A stretch of DNA of 32,020 nt from Alkalibaculum bacchi (lineage in GTDB: Bacteria; Bacillota; Clostridia; Eubacteriales; Alkalibacteraceae), in NCBI RefSeq assembly GCF_937875145.1, contig NZ_CALNCS010000085.1, positions 1-32,020 on the forward strand. Direction: 5' to 3'. Shown one piece after another: positions 7,932 through 15,619 of this stretch (position 1 is its first letter; each line of letters starts with the position of its first letter). Made by a program: the position numbers and the translations under genes. A model generated the notes under the pieces. The model saw only the letters and a program-made list of their open reading frames with translations. It ran no database searches and was not told the origin of the DNA.

Positions 7932-8656
7932 CAGTTATGCTCCATTTCTCTCTTATTATTTTTGTGCAAAGCTGATATGATTTTTCCCTCCAGTTCATTT
8001 TTATATTTTGGGTCTCTCCTGTCTTTCGGGTTCATCATGATGTCAAGAATGATCCGGCAGGGTCTACCACCAACAACTACGATACGGTCACTTAGTTTAA
8101 AAGCTTCCTGGATATCGTGGGTCACCATGACGGTTGTGCACATGTGCCAGTTTTCAAGTGTCAAAATCAAATCCTGCATTTCTATTTTTAGCGCTTCATC
8201 CAGTCCAGAAAACGGTTCGTCAAGCAAGAGCAAATCAGGCTGAATCACAAAGGCACGACCGATAGAGACCCGTTGCTTCATGCCACCGCTCAGTTGTTCC
8301 GGATAGTATTCCCCGAAGTATTCAAGCCCAATTTTAGGCAGGACTTGCTGCACAATCTTCTTTCTCCTGCGCACATCTCTGATCAAGTTGTAGAGCCCCA
8401 CCTCGATATTTTGTTCTACCGTCATCCATGGGGGAAGCCGTGGTTCCTGGAAAACATAGGCGACGCGTTCGTTGTCCAAGGTAATCTTTCCGTAATCCGG
8501 TTTTAATATCCCCGCAAGTACATTAAGAATAGTTGTCTTACCGATGCCGGATGGACCAAAGAGGCAGATGAATTGTTTTGTCTCTCCTTTAAGGCTAAAG
8601 TCTTCCAGTACGTTGAGATTGTCATAATTTATCACAATACTTTCCATTTCAAACAA
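7931..8656 (-). CDS. ABC transporter ATP-binding protein, SsuB/TauB-like
   Basis: A 241-residue importer ATPase with all motifs in order: Walker A GPSGIGKT (34-41), Q-loop FQEP (Q70), signature LSGGM (122-126), Walker B LLLLDEP (142-148) and H-loop His180. The start is read as TTG at 8654-8656, because GGGGGAG sits five to six bases before it; the first ATG (8645-8647) would be too far. It ends in a one-base overlap with the lipoprotein gene. With the permease it completes a three-gene importer. Confidence 0.92.
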   Translation of the reverse strand: MFEMESIVINYDNLNVLEDFSLKGETKQFICLFGPSGIGKTTILNVLAGILKPDYGKITLDNERVAYVFQEPRLPPWMTVEQNIEVGLYNLIRDVRRRKKIVQQVLPKIGLEYFGEYYPEQLSGGMKQRVSIGRAFVIQPDLLLLDEPFSGLDEALKIEMQDLILTLENWHMCTTVMVTHDIQEAFKLSDRIVVVGGRPCRIILDIMMNPKDRRDPKYKNELEGKIISALHKNNKREMEHN

Positions 8657-8668
8657 AGCGGCTCCCCC

Positions 8669-9544
8669 TTATGATGCGCTGTTTTTCATAGCCTGACGAA
8701 AGCTATCCCAGCCTGTCCATTTGAGTACAGAACTCTTATTTATAAAAATTTCAGGGGGCTTGACTTCATTGGAAACCGGAACAAATGACTGTTGCTTGAG
8801 AAAATTCTGAACTTTTGAAGATAACATGAAATCCCCAAGTTTCAACAGACTTTCGTCAAGGCCCTTTTTCCAGGCGATAATCTGGGGCATGCATAGGAGT
8901 CCGTCCTCCGGCCAGATCATCCTGATCTTATAGTTTTCTGAAATTTTTCCAAAAGTAATATTTGTAATTCCTAGAGAAAATTCTCCGTTTCTTACAGCCT
9001 CTATCACATTAGGTGGCATCCCACTGCATGTAATATTTTCTTCTATCGCCTGTGCCTGATTCGGATTCTGATATTTCAAAATAGCCCGAATAACCTTCGG
9101 TGCCATGTGTTCTTTTCCCGGCATCATAATGCGTCCCTTCCATTTGGGATGGAGCAGCTCACTCCAGGTACGGGGAATTTCGGAAGCATCTGTATAATCC
9201 GGATTGTAAAACATAACAAAGGGAACAATGCCAAAGGTGTGAAAATACCCCTGAGGATCGATAAACCCGCTGCATTGAAATGCTTTACTGATGGGAAAAC
9301 GTCCGGATGTACTAATCAAATCCCTAAGAATGTACTCATCTGTCTGCACCGCAAGCTCCGGCATAAATCCAATCATGATATCTCCATGGTTCAGACCCTT
9401 CTCTCCTTTAGTACCACATGCATGGCAATTTTCAATTTCAATTTCCGTGTGATATTCTCCTGTGCCTGATTCAATATGTTCCCTTAGAATCTCTTCGAGG
9501 CCCCGGCTCATATTGAGTGGCAGCTGAATTTGTATTTTAACCAT
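8669..9544 (-). CDS. Substrate-binding-protein-like protein lacking a signal peptide, with CHACG motif
   Basis: A 291-residue protein that reads like a family-1/iron-type ABC solute-binding protein (FGIVPFVMFYNPDY, then SELLHPKWKGRIMMPG, then the C-terminal KKGLDESLLKLGDFMLSS). It begins directly with MVKIQIQLPLNMSRGLEEIL and has no signal peptide, lipobox or membrane segment, so as annotated it is cytosolic. A Cys pair, C40-H-A-C43, sits near the N-terminus, followed by GTKGEKG. Start ATG with AGGAG ten bases upstream. It lies 51 bases after the soluble ABC ATPase and 12 bases before the importer ATPase, so it belongs to the cluster. An intracellular ligand or metal carrier or sensor is possible, but the function is unknown. 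Confidence 0.8.
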   Translation of the reverse strand: MVKIQIQLPLNMSRGLEEILREHIESGTGEYHTEIEIENCHACGTKGEKGLNHGDIMIGFMPELAVQTDEYILRDLISTSGRFPISKAFQCSGFIDPQGYFHTFGIVPFVMFYNPDYTDASEIPRTWSELLHPKWKGRIMMPGKEHMAPKVIRAILKYQNPNQAQAIEENITCSGMPPNVIEAVRNGEFSLGITNITFGKISENYKIRMIWPEDGLLCMPQIIAWKKGLDESLLKLGDFMLSSKVQNFLKQQSFVPVSNEVKPPEIFINKSSVLKWTGWDSFRQAMKNSAS

Positions 9545-9595
9545 CTTTTTTATTCTCCTGTTATATAATTTTTTGATGCTAAATTTCTATTGCTT

Positions 9596-10594
9596 TTAAT
9601 ATTCCTCCAGCATTTCGCCGCTGCGCATCGTTCGGCGTAGCTTAACCATTCTGTCATCAGTAAATTCCAATTTCCGAAGTGTTTCCTTTTCTTTTTTCGT
9701 ACGTCGAATAACCCTGTGGATCTCGCCATTTTTGATTACTAACCGGGTGTGAGCAAGCAATGCCAGGAGTGGGTCGTGTGTTGTCAGAAAGATGATTTTA
9801 TCCTCGCCTGTCAGAAGCTTTAAGGCTTTTCGCCTGTTGATCCCAGCATTTTCTATTTCATCAATCAACACGATGGGGGCCGATGACAGCAGTGCGCAGT
9901 CAGCGATCATCAGGGCTCTTGATTGACCTCCACTTAGCTCTGCCACATTGCTCTCCATCTCAAATTTTTCTCCTGCCAACGAATTTGCTAGCTCTATAAT
10001 CCTTTCAATTCTCCCGCTGGCATCTGGCGTGGGCCAGCAGCGGGAATGCATGCCAAGAAAGTCACGCACTGTTAAATCGATAACGAAGTGCATGTTTTGC
10101 GAAAGCTGCGCTACAATTTTCTTCCTTGCTCTCCCTTTTTTGTTTTTTGAGGTTGTTTCACCATTTATCAATATACGTCTTCCAGTCGGTGTATTTCCGT
10201 TCGCACCACATTCTATGTCTTCAAGCAGTCGGCTCTTTCCACTTCCCGTAGGGCCTACCACTGCGATGATATCCCCGGGATAAAATGTCAGAGGTTTAAA
10301 TTTTTCTGGTTCTCGGTTTTTACCATATCCGGGGCATAACGTTATGTTTTCGATTTCCTTCAAAGGCTTCTCGAGCATGTCCTTCATGACTATCAGATAA
10401 TCATCAAACTGCTGTGTGATCATACGAGCATTCATATTTTGGAAAGCATAAAAGGACTCTTTTTGCTTAAATAGCATGTTACTGAGTGTGTCGTCTTGGT
10501 CGATAACGCAACCGATCTGCTCCAACCAGTCTTTAGCGTAGGGATGCTCGATAAAAAGCAACTTCACCGGTTTTTCCAAATATTTTTCAATCAT
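9596..10594 (-). CDS. Soluble ABC ATPase with N-terminal extension, cluster-associated
   Basis: A 332-residue single-cassette ABC protein without membrane segments. The first ~90 residues are an extension of unknown fold (KLLFIEHPYAKDWLEQIGCV, MITQQFDDYLIVMKDML). The cassette then follows: Walker A GPTGSGKS (114-121), Q-loop region AQLSQNMHF (162-170), signature LSGGQ (220-224), Walker B IVLIDE (241-246) and H-loop His273, with a basic, Arg/Lys-rich tail (about 295-325). Its start overlaps the GTPase stop by eight bases (ATGATTGA), so it is coupled to the GTPase rather than to the importer. It is distinct from the importer ATPase in length and layout, so a second transport ATPase is unlikely. 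A remodelling or cofactor-loading ATPase is inferred. Confidence 0.82.
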   Translation of the reverse strand: MIEKYLEKPVKLLFIEHPYAKDWLEQIGCVIDQDDTLSNMLFKQKESFYAFQNMNARMITQQFDDYLIVMKDMLEKPLKEIENITLCPGYGKNREPEKFKPLTFYPGDIIAVVGPTGSGKSRLLEDIECGANGNTPTGRRILINGETTSKNKKGRARKKIVAQLSQNMHFVIDLTVRDFLGMHSRCWPTPDASGRIERIIELANSLAGEKFEMESNVAELSGGQSRALMIADCALLSSAPIVLIDEIENAGINRRKALKLLTGEDKIIFLTTHDPLLALLAHTRLVIKNGEIHRVIRRTKKEKETLRKLEFTDDRMVKLRRTMRSGEMLEEY

Positions 10595-11303
10595 TTTTAT
10601 CTATCTCCATATCTCTTTCCCGAATTTCAACCTTTCTGAGATTGCCCAGTTGGTACTGTGCACCAATGTTCGTCTCTCCAAGACAGTACGAACAGAGGGC
10701 CATTGGCATCGGATAGCGCAACTTATTCTCTGTGACCTTTGAATCGATGGAATAACCATCTAATATCTCAATTAATTCCGTCAACCCCTGCCCTGTCAAA
10801 CCGTTAACGTGAAAAATTTCGGCATGAGGGTTGACACATTGAACATTCATCTCAAATACTTCCCGTTCAGCTTGGGACACGATGTCGCTCTTTGTAATTA
10901 CAACTATATCCGCAAACCGGAGCATTGGCCCGATTTTCATTGGAGTGTGCACACCACTCATCTGGTCTATGACACAGACTGCTGGTATGTCCCGAATATG
11001 AGGAGCACACCGGTTGCAAAGTCCTGCGCTTTCTGATAACAGGATGTCAAAGTTGAGTTCAGTACCCCAATTAAATACATCTTCAATGTTGCTGATGTAG
11101 TAATGGTCCGGACACTGTTGTCCAGAAATTCCTAACAAAACCGGCACTTTCAAACGGGCGTAAATCTTATCGTCATTACTTTGAAGACAATCAAATTTTA
11201 CTACGCCTACCTTTGTACCTCTATCAAGATACGCACGGATCATCCTTGAGATGACTGATGTCTTTCCAGAGGAAGGGGGACCGGAAAAGGTGATTAATTT
11301 CAT
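10587..11303 (-). CDS. SIMIBI-type GTPase (HypB/UreG/CobW-like) with two Cys pairs
   Basis: A 238-residue cytosolic nucleotide-binding protein and first gene of the cluster. P-loop GPPSSGKTS (8-16), a switch-like VVKFDCLQSNDDK segment, a Walker-B-like ILLSESAG (about 87-94), and G4 TKSD (137-140) place it in the SIMIBI GTPase class used by metallochaperones such as HypB and UreG. Unusual are two CxxC pairs, C96/C99 (LCNRCAPH, directly after the Walker-B-like strand) and C184/C187 (CSYCLG near the C-terminus), plus Cys64 in QQCPDHY. These could bind a metal or metal-sulfur site coupled to GTP hydrolysis. ATG start. It overlaps the ABC ATPase by eight bases. Not a standard HypB (no His-rich tail) and not CobW (shorter). 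Client unknown. Confidence 0.82.
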   Translation of the reverse strand: MKLITFSGPPSSGKTSVISRMIRAYLDRGTKVGVVKFDCLQSNDDKIYARLKVPVLLGISGQQCPDHYYISNIEDVFNWGTELNFDILLSESAGLCNRCAPHIRDIPAVCVIDQMSGVHTPMKIGPMLRFADIVVITKSDIVSQAEREVFEMNVQCVNPHAEIFHVNGLTGQGLTELIEILDGYSIDSKVTENKLRYPMPMALCSYCLGETNIGAQYQLGNLRKVEIRERDMEIDKND

Positions 11304-11360
11304 TCCCTATTTCATTTCCTTTCATTATGTAATATCCTCATCATATTAAACAATATATAA

Positions 11361-11381
11361 GCCAAACCAACTAAAGCCAAC
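11361..11381 (-). promoter_or_regulatory. Possible operator: GTTGG/TTGGC direct repeats after the cluster promoter
   Basis: Immediately downstream of the -10 box, minus strand, a short direct-repeat array GTTGGC-tttaGTTGG-tTTGGC. The position at the transcription start suits a repressor or attenuating protein. No known consensus was matched. Confidence 0.25.
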
Positions 11382-11388
11382 TGTAAAA

Positions 11389-11417
11389 ATTATATATTAA
11401 GTTGTATTTATTGTCAA
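11389..11417 (-). promoter_or_regulatory. Sigma-A promoter of the seven-gene cluster
   Basis: Minus strand TTGACA (11412-11417), exactly 17 bases, TATAAT (11389-11394). Consensus at both hexamers; transcription would begin about 80 bases before the GTPase start. No other clear promoter was seen inside the cluster. Confidence 0.8.
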
Positions 11418-11511
11418 TATTTTATCCGCGAAGAGGACTACCCTAATCATTAACCTCATCTTTCAATAAAATATTTACCTAAACATGCTTTCATTACAAA
11501 TATTTATAACG

Positions 11512-11551
11512 AAAAAAAGTACTGCCCATTAACCTTATTAAGTGACAGTAC
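11512..11551 (-). terminator. Intrinsic terminator upstream of the cluster, no gene feeding it
   Basis: Stem GTACTG/CAGTAC (11519-11524 and 11546-11551), extended by a wobble and a C-G pair, followed by T7 on the minus strand. No minus-strand gene lies between it and the divergent gene at 11777, so it may be the tail of a gene lost at the cluster boundary. Confidence 0.6.
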
Positions 11552-11705
11552 CGTTTGTAACTACTAAATTAAAATGGACAGAAATTGTAGTTTGACAATT
11601 TGAATGCAGAAAATTTCATGAAATATATTCTAGAAATTATAAAAAATATAGTCAAATAGAGAACTATTGATATGAGCCATAAGAGCACCGCATTATGACG
11701 GCATA
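11552..11705. other. Empty spacer
   Basis: A/T-rich sequence between the orphan terminator and the next promoter. No open frame with a ribosome site, no hairpin of note. Confidence 0.4.
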
Positions 11706-11734
11706 TTGACTTTACGACTCTAATTTAGTATAAT
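11706..11734 (+). promoter_or_regulatory. Sigma-A promoter of the 72-residue protein gene
   Basis: TTGACT (11706-11711), 17 bases, TATAAT (11729-11734), about 40 bases before the GTG start at 11777. Confidence 0.75.
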
Positions 11735-11776
11735 GTGTAAACTTATACAAAAACTTAAATTTAGGGAGGAATCGCT

Positions 11777-11995
11777 GTGATATTATCTTTTGATTTTGTT
11801 AAAGAACTCAAAAAAGCTCTACAGGACAACTTTTCCGTATATTTGCATTTCCATGACGGCTGTGGTGGTCAGTCTTTTTCTTTAGAGCAAACAAGCGACG
11901 ACATTAAATTATTCATTCATGATTATTTAAAAAAGGACAACCTAACAGCAGTTTTTGCAGACGACAATTTATGGTTTACCGTTAAGGAGAAATAA
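11777..11995 (+). CDS. Small conserved-looking protein with HDGCGGQSF motif
   Basis: A 72-residue cytosolic protein. GTG start with AGGGAGGA six bases upstream, its own strong promoter and its own terminator, so it is a real single-gene unit. The HDGCGGQSF stretch (about residues 27-35) recalls the RDACGxQS motif of a small uncharacterised clostridial family (named RDAC by annotators); this assignment is from memory and tentative. The ends are charged and no membrane segment is present. Function unknown; a single Cys in a Gly-rich loop may be the active or ligand site. Confidence 0.75.
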   Translation: MILSFDFVKELKKALQDNFSVYLHFHDGCGGQSFSLEQTSDDIKLFIHDYLKKDNLTAVFADDNLWFTVKEK

Positions 11996-12044
11996 GATCA
12001 CCTTACATTAAATCAAATCCATAGGATCTTTCTTTAGTTTACAA

Positions 12045-12094
12045 AAATAGAGTATTGTTCTTAATCTTTCTAAAGGACAATGCCCTATTTTTTT
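12045..12094 (+). terminator. Terminator of the 72-residue protein gene
   Basis: Arms 12045-12060 (aaatagagtattgttc) and 12075-12090 (ggacaatgccctattt) form a long imperfect stem, followed by a T7 run on the plus strand. Confidence 0.8.
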
Positions 12095-12096
12095 AT

Positions 12097-12140
12097 AAAA
12101 AGAGGGTATTATCTCTTTCATTTACAAGAAATAATACCCT
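12097..12140 (-). terminator. Terminator of the ccpN-PDRP-ppdK operon
   Basis: GGGTATTAT (12104-12112) pairs with ATAATACCC (12131-12139), extended by further pairs in the loop, followed on the minus strand by T5. It lies just past the ppdK stop and converges with the terminator at 12045-12094. Confidence 0.85.
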
Positions 12141-12151
12141 TACTTTATTTA

Positions 12152-14788
12152 TCAACTTATAGTTGATTCTTCTTTTAGAACTGCTTGTGCTGCAGCTAAT
12201 CTTGCAATTGGAACTCTATATGGTGAGCAAGAAACATAGCTTAAACCTGTTTTATGGAAGAATTCGATTGATTTTGGATCTCCACCGTGTTCCCCACAGA
12301 CGCCTATTTTAAGATTTGGATTAGTCGTTCTTCCAAGTTTTACGCCTAAGGCTACTAGCTTTCCAACGCCTTCTTGATCGATGCTTTGGAATGGATCATC
12401 TGGTAATACATCTTTTTCCCTGTATTCGCTTATAAATTTACCTGCGTCGTCTCTAGAAAATCCATAAGTCATTTGAGTTAAATCGTTCGTACCAAAGGAG
12501 AAGAACTCTGCCTCTTTGGCGATTTCGTCTGCAATTAATGTAGCTCTTGGTATTTCGATCATCGTTCCTACGGAGTATACCAAAGAAGAATTGTTTTCTT
12601 CTTTAACTTTTTCTGCTGTTTCTACGACGACTTTTTTCACATATTCTAACTCTGCTTGAATGCCTATTAATGGGATCATAATTTCGGGTATAATCGTACA
12701 GTTTTCTTCTTTTGATACTTCAATAGCTGCTTCCATAATTGCTCTTGTCTGCATTGCTGCTATCTCTGGATAAGTAACTGCTAATCTACATCCTCTATGA
12801 CCTAACATTGGGTTAATTTCTTGTAGACTGTGAATAACGGCTTTTAATTCATCTACTTCCATATCAAAATCTTTAGCTAAAGCTATAATGTCCTTTACTT
12901 CTGTTGGTAAAAATTCATGTAGTGGTGGGTCTAATAATCGAACAGTTACTGGTTTTTCTTTCATTATTTTATATAGACCTTTAAAGTCTCCCTTTTGCAT
13001 TGGCATTAATAAGTCTAAAGCCTGTACCCTTTGCTCTGTTGACGTAGATAAAATCATGCGGCGGACTACAGGGATTCTCTCTTCATCAAAGAACATGTGC
13101 TCTGTTCTACATAAACCGATACCTTCTGCTCCAAAATCTAATGCAGTTTGTGCCTCTCTTGGCGTATCTGCATTTGTGCGAACTTTCATTCTTCGAATCT
13201 CATCTGCCCAATTCATTAAGGTACCAAAGTTACCAGATAATTCTGGTTTTACAGTCTTAATGCTTCCTTTATATACCTTTCCAGTACTACCGTCTAAGGA
13301 TATGTAATCCCCTTCAGCAATTCTTACATCACCTATAGTGAATAATTTTAGTTCTTCGTCTACTTTTGCCATTTCGCAACCAGCTACACAGCATTTTCCC
13401 ATACCTCTTGCTACAACTGCAGCATGAGAAGTCATACCACCTCTAGAAGTTAAGATTCCCTCTGCAGCAATCATTCCTTCAATATCTTCTGGTGACGTTT
13501 CTCTACGAACTAAAATTGCCTTTTCTCCATCTGCAACCGCTTTTGCGACATCTTCTGCATTAAAGTATACTCTACCTGTAGCTGCTCCTGGAGAAGCTGG
13601 TAATCCTTGCGCTAAAGGAGTTGCTGCCTTCATCGTTTCAGGGTCAAAATTAGGGTGAAGTAATTGATCCAATTGCTTTGGCTCTATTCTTTGAATGGCT
13701 TCTACTTTTGTGATTAAGCCTTCGTCTACCATCTCCGTTGCAGCCCTTAGTGCAGCATGAACTGTTCTTTTACCACTTCTCGTTTGAAGCATATATAATT
13801 TACTTTGTTCTATTGTAAATTCCACATCTTGCATATCTCTATAGTGTTTTTCAAGAAGTTGTGTAATATCTTCAAATTGCTTGTATATTTCAGGCATGAT
13901 TTCGGATAATTCATCAATCGATTTTGGCGTTCTAATACCTGCTACTACATCTTCTCCTTGTGCATTAATCAAAAATTCGCCAAATAATTTCTTTTCACCT
14001 GTAGATGGGTTTCTTGTAAAGGCAACTCCTGTACCACAATCATCACCCATATTTCCAAATACCATAGATTGTACATTTACAGCAGTGCCTATATCGTGTG
14101 GTATTTCATTTAAATTACGATATGTATTTGCTCTAGGATTGTCCCAAGACATAAATACGGCATTAATAGCATACATTAATTGCTCTTTTGGATCTTGTGG
14201 AAAATCTATTCTTCTTTCTTTTTTCACAATAGCTTTAAATTCTTCAACGATATCTTTTAGATTTTCTACTGTTAACTGAGTATCATCCATATAATCATTG
14301 TCTTCTTTAAATCGATCTAATACGCCTTCAAATTTATATTTTTCAATTTCTAATACTACATCTGCAAACATCTGTATAAATCTTCTATAACTATCATAAG
14401 CAAAACGTGAATTATTTGATTTTTTAGCAAGGGTTAATACCGTTTGATCATTAAGACCGAGGTTTAATATCGTATCCATCATTCCTGGCATAGAAAATTT
14501 TGCACCTGAACGAACAGAAACTAGTAGCGGATTATCTTGATCACCAAATTTTTTACCCGTTTGTTCTTCAAGGTGTAATAGTGCCGCATCTATCTGCTCT
14601 TTTATTTCATCTGTAAGGTTTTTATCATTTTTATAAAATACGGTACAAGCCTCAGTAGAGACTGTTAGCCCTGGAGGTACAGGTAAACCAATATTAGTCA
14701 TTTCTGCTAAATTAGCACCTTTTCCGCCAAGAATTGCTTTCATTTCTGCATTGCCCTCTTTAAATAAATATACATATTTTTTGCTCAA
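12152..14788 (-). CDS. ppdK: Pyruvate, phosphate dikinase
   Basis: An 878-residue enzyme that interconverts pyruvate + ATP + Pi and PEP + AMP + PPi, full length for the family. It has an N-terminal ATP-grasp domain (about 1-340), a swivelling phospho-His domain with GGMTSHAAV, where His455 is the phosphorylated residue and Thr453 the usual regulatory site, and a C-terminal PEP/pyruvate TIM barrel with Cys831 in GVCGEHGGDPKS. Residues 455 and 831 have the same numbers as in the Clostridium symbiosum enzyme. Start is TTG with AAGGAGG seven bases upstream. It overlaps the stop of its regulatory protein by four bases (TTGA), so the two are translationally coupled. In clostridia the enzyme can run in the glycolytic, PPi-using direction or gluconeogenically. 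Confidence 0.98.
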   Translation of the reverse strand: MSKKYVYLFKEGNAEMKAILGGKGANLAEMTNIGLPVPPGLTVSTEACTVFYKNDKNLTDEIKEQIDAALLHLEEQTGKKFGDQDNPLLVSVRSGAKFSMPGMMDTILNLGLNDQTVLTLAKKSNNSRFAYDSYRRFIQMFADVVLEIEKYKFEGVLDRFKEDNDYMDDTQLTVENLKDIVEEFKAIVKKERRIDFPQDPKEQLMYAINAVFMSWDNPRANTYRNLNEIPHDIGTAVNVQSMVFGNMGDDCGTGVAFTRNPSTGEKKLFGEFLINAQGEDVVAGIRTPKSIDELSEIMPEIYKQFEDITQLLEKHYRDMQDVEFTIEQSKLYMLQTRSGKRTVHAALRAATEMVDEGLITKVEAIQRIEPKQLDQLLHPNFDPETMKAATPLAQGLPASPGAATGRVYFNAEDVAKAVADGEKAILVRRETSPEDIEGMIAAEGILTSRGGMTSHAAVVARGMGKCCVAGCEMAKVDEELKLFTIGDVRIAEGDYISLDGSTGKVYKGSIKTVKPELSGNFGTLMNWADEIRRMKVRTNADTPREAQTALDFGAEGIGLCRTEHMFFDEERIPVVRRMILSTSTEQRVQALDLLMPMQKGDFKGLYKIMKEKPVTVRLLDPPLHEFLPTEVKDIIALAKDFDMEVDELKAVIHSLQEINPMLGHRGCRLAVTYPEIAAMQTRAIMEAAIEVSKEENCTIIPEIMIPLIGIQAELEYVKKVVVETAEKVKEENNSSLVYSVGTMIEIPRATLIADEIAKEAEFFSFGTNDLTQMTYGFSRDDAGKFISEYREKDVLPDDPFQSIDQEGVGKLVALGVKLGRTTNPNLKIGVCGEHGGDPKSIEFFHKTGLSYVSCSPYRVPIARLAAAQAVLKEESTIS

Positions 14789-15606
14789 AGTAAATCCTCC
14801 TTACGAATTATTGATAATATTATATTTGCAGTTTCTTCTATTGCTTTATGAGAAACATTAATAACAGGACACCTTAATTTGCGAAAGAGATCATCGGCAT
14901 ATTGCAACTCTAACATGATTCGCTCTAAACTGGCATAGTTTGCAACAGTATAATCTAGTCCTAATGCTTTTAACCTTTCCTTGCGAATACCATTTAATTT
15001 ATCAGGATTATTTGTCAATCCAATAATCTTTTTATTAGATATTTCAAATAATTCTTTAGGTGCGTCTACTTCCGGCACAAGAGGAATGTTCGCAACTCTA
15101 AGATTTTTATTAGCCAGATACATACTTAGGGGCGTCTTTGATGTTCTAGACACACCTACCAGTACTACATCTGCCTTTTTAATACCTCTTGGATCTTTAC
15201 CATCGTCGTATTTGACGGCAAATTCAATAGCCTCTACTTTTTTAAAATAATTTGCATCTAATCGTCTATTTAAACCGGCTTCATAAAGAGGTTCCTGACC
15301 TGTAATATCCCTCAAAGTATGAATTACTGGCCCCAATACGTCAATCGCTTTAATATTGTATTTGCTAGCAGCATTGTTCATGTATTCCTTCATTTCAGGA
15401 ACTGCCAAAGTGTATATAATAATGGAGTTGTGTTGAGAAGCTTCTTCAATGATTTCATCAATTTGTTCATATTCTAAGACAAAAGGAAATTTTTTGATTT
15501 CTCTAATGCTACTAAATTGAATTTTTCCTGCCTTTGCAACTAACTCTCCTGTTTCGCCAAGGGAGTCAGAGACCACATATATAACCCCTGTTTTATTATC
15601 TGACAT
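14785..15606 (-). CDS. PPDK regulatory protein (bifunctional kinase/pyrophosphorylase, DUF299)
   Basis: A 273-residue DUF299-family protein that phosphorylates the regulatory Thr of PPDK (ADP-dependent) and removes the phosphate using Pi. The P-loop-like GVSRTSKTP (151-159) and the YVVSDSLGETGE start are characteristic. The frame is open 24 codons further, but the ATG at 15604-15606 has GGGAGG upstream and begins at the family's usual position. It lies 13 bases after ccpN and overlaps ppdK by four bases. The direct neighbour identifies the partner as PPDK rather than PEP synthase. Confidence 0.95.
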   Translation of the reverse strand: MSDNKTGVIYVVSDSLGETGELVAKAGKIQFSSIREIKKFPFVLEYEQIDEIIEEASQHNSIIIYTLAVPEMKEYMNNAASKYNIKAIDVLGPVIHTLRDITGQEPLYEAGLNRRLDANYFKKVEAIEFAVKYDDGKDPRGIKKADVVLVGVSRTSKTPLSMYLANKNLRVANIPLVPEVDAPKELFEISNKKIIGLTNNPDKLNGIRKERLKALGLDYTVANYASLERIMLELQYADDLFRKLRCPVINVSHKAIEETANIILSIIRKEDLL

Positions 15607-15619
15607 TTGTTTTTCCTCC

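Noticed and set aside
11303..11420. Molybdate (ModE) operator or molybdenum-cofactor riboswitch before the ModD-containing cluster
   Set aside because: No ModE-like TATATAACG palindrome seen, and the ~80-base leader is too short and lacks a recognisable cofactor aptamer.
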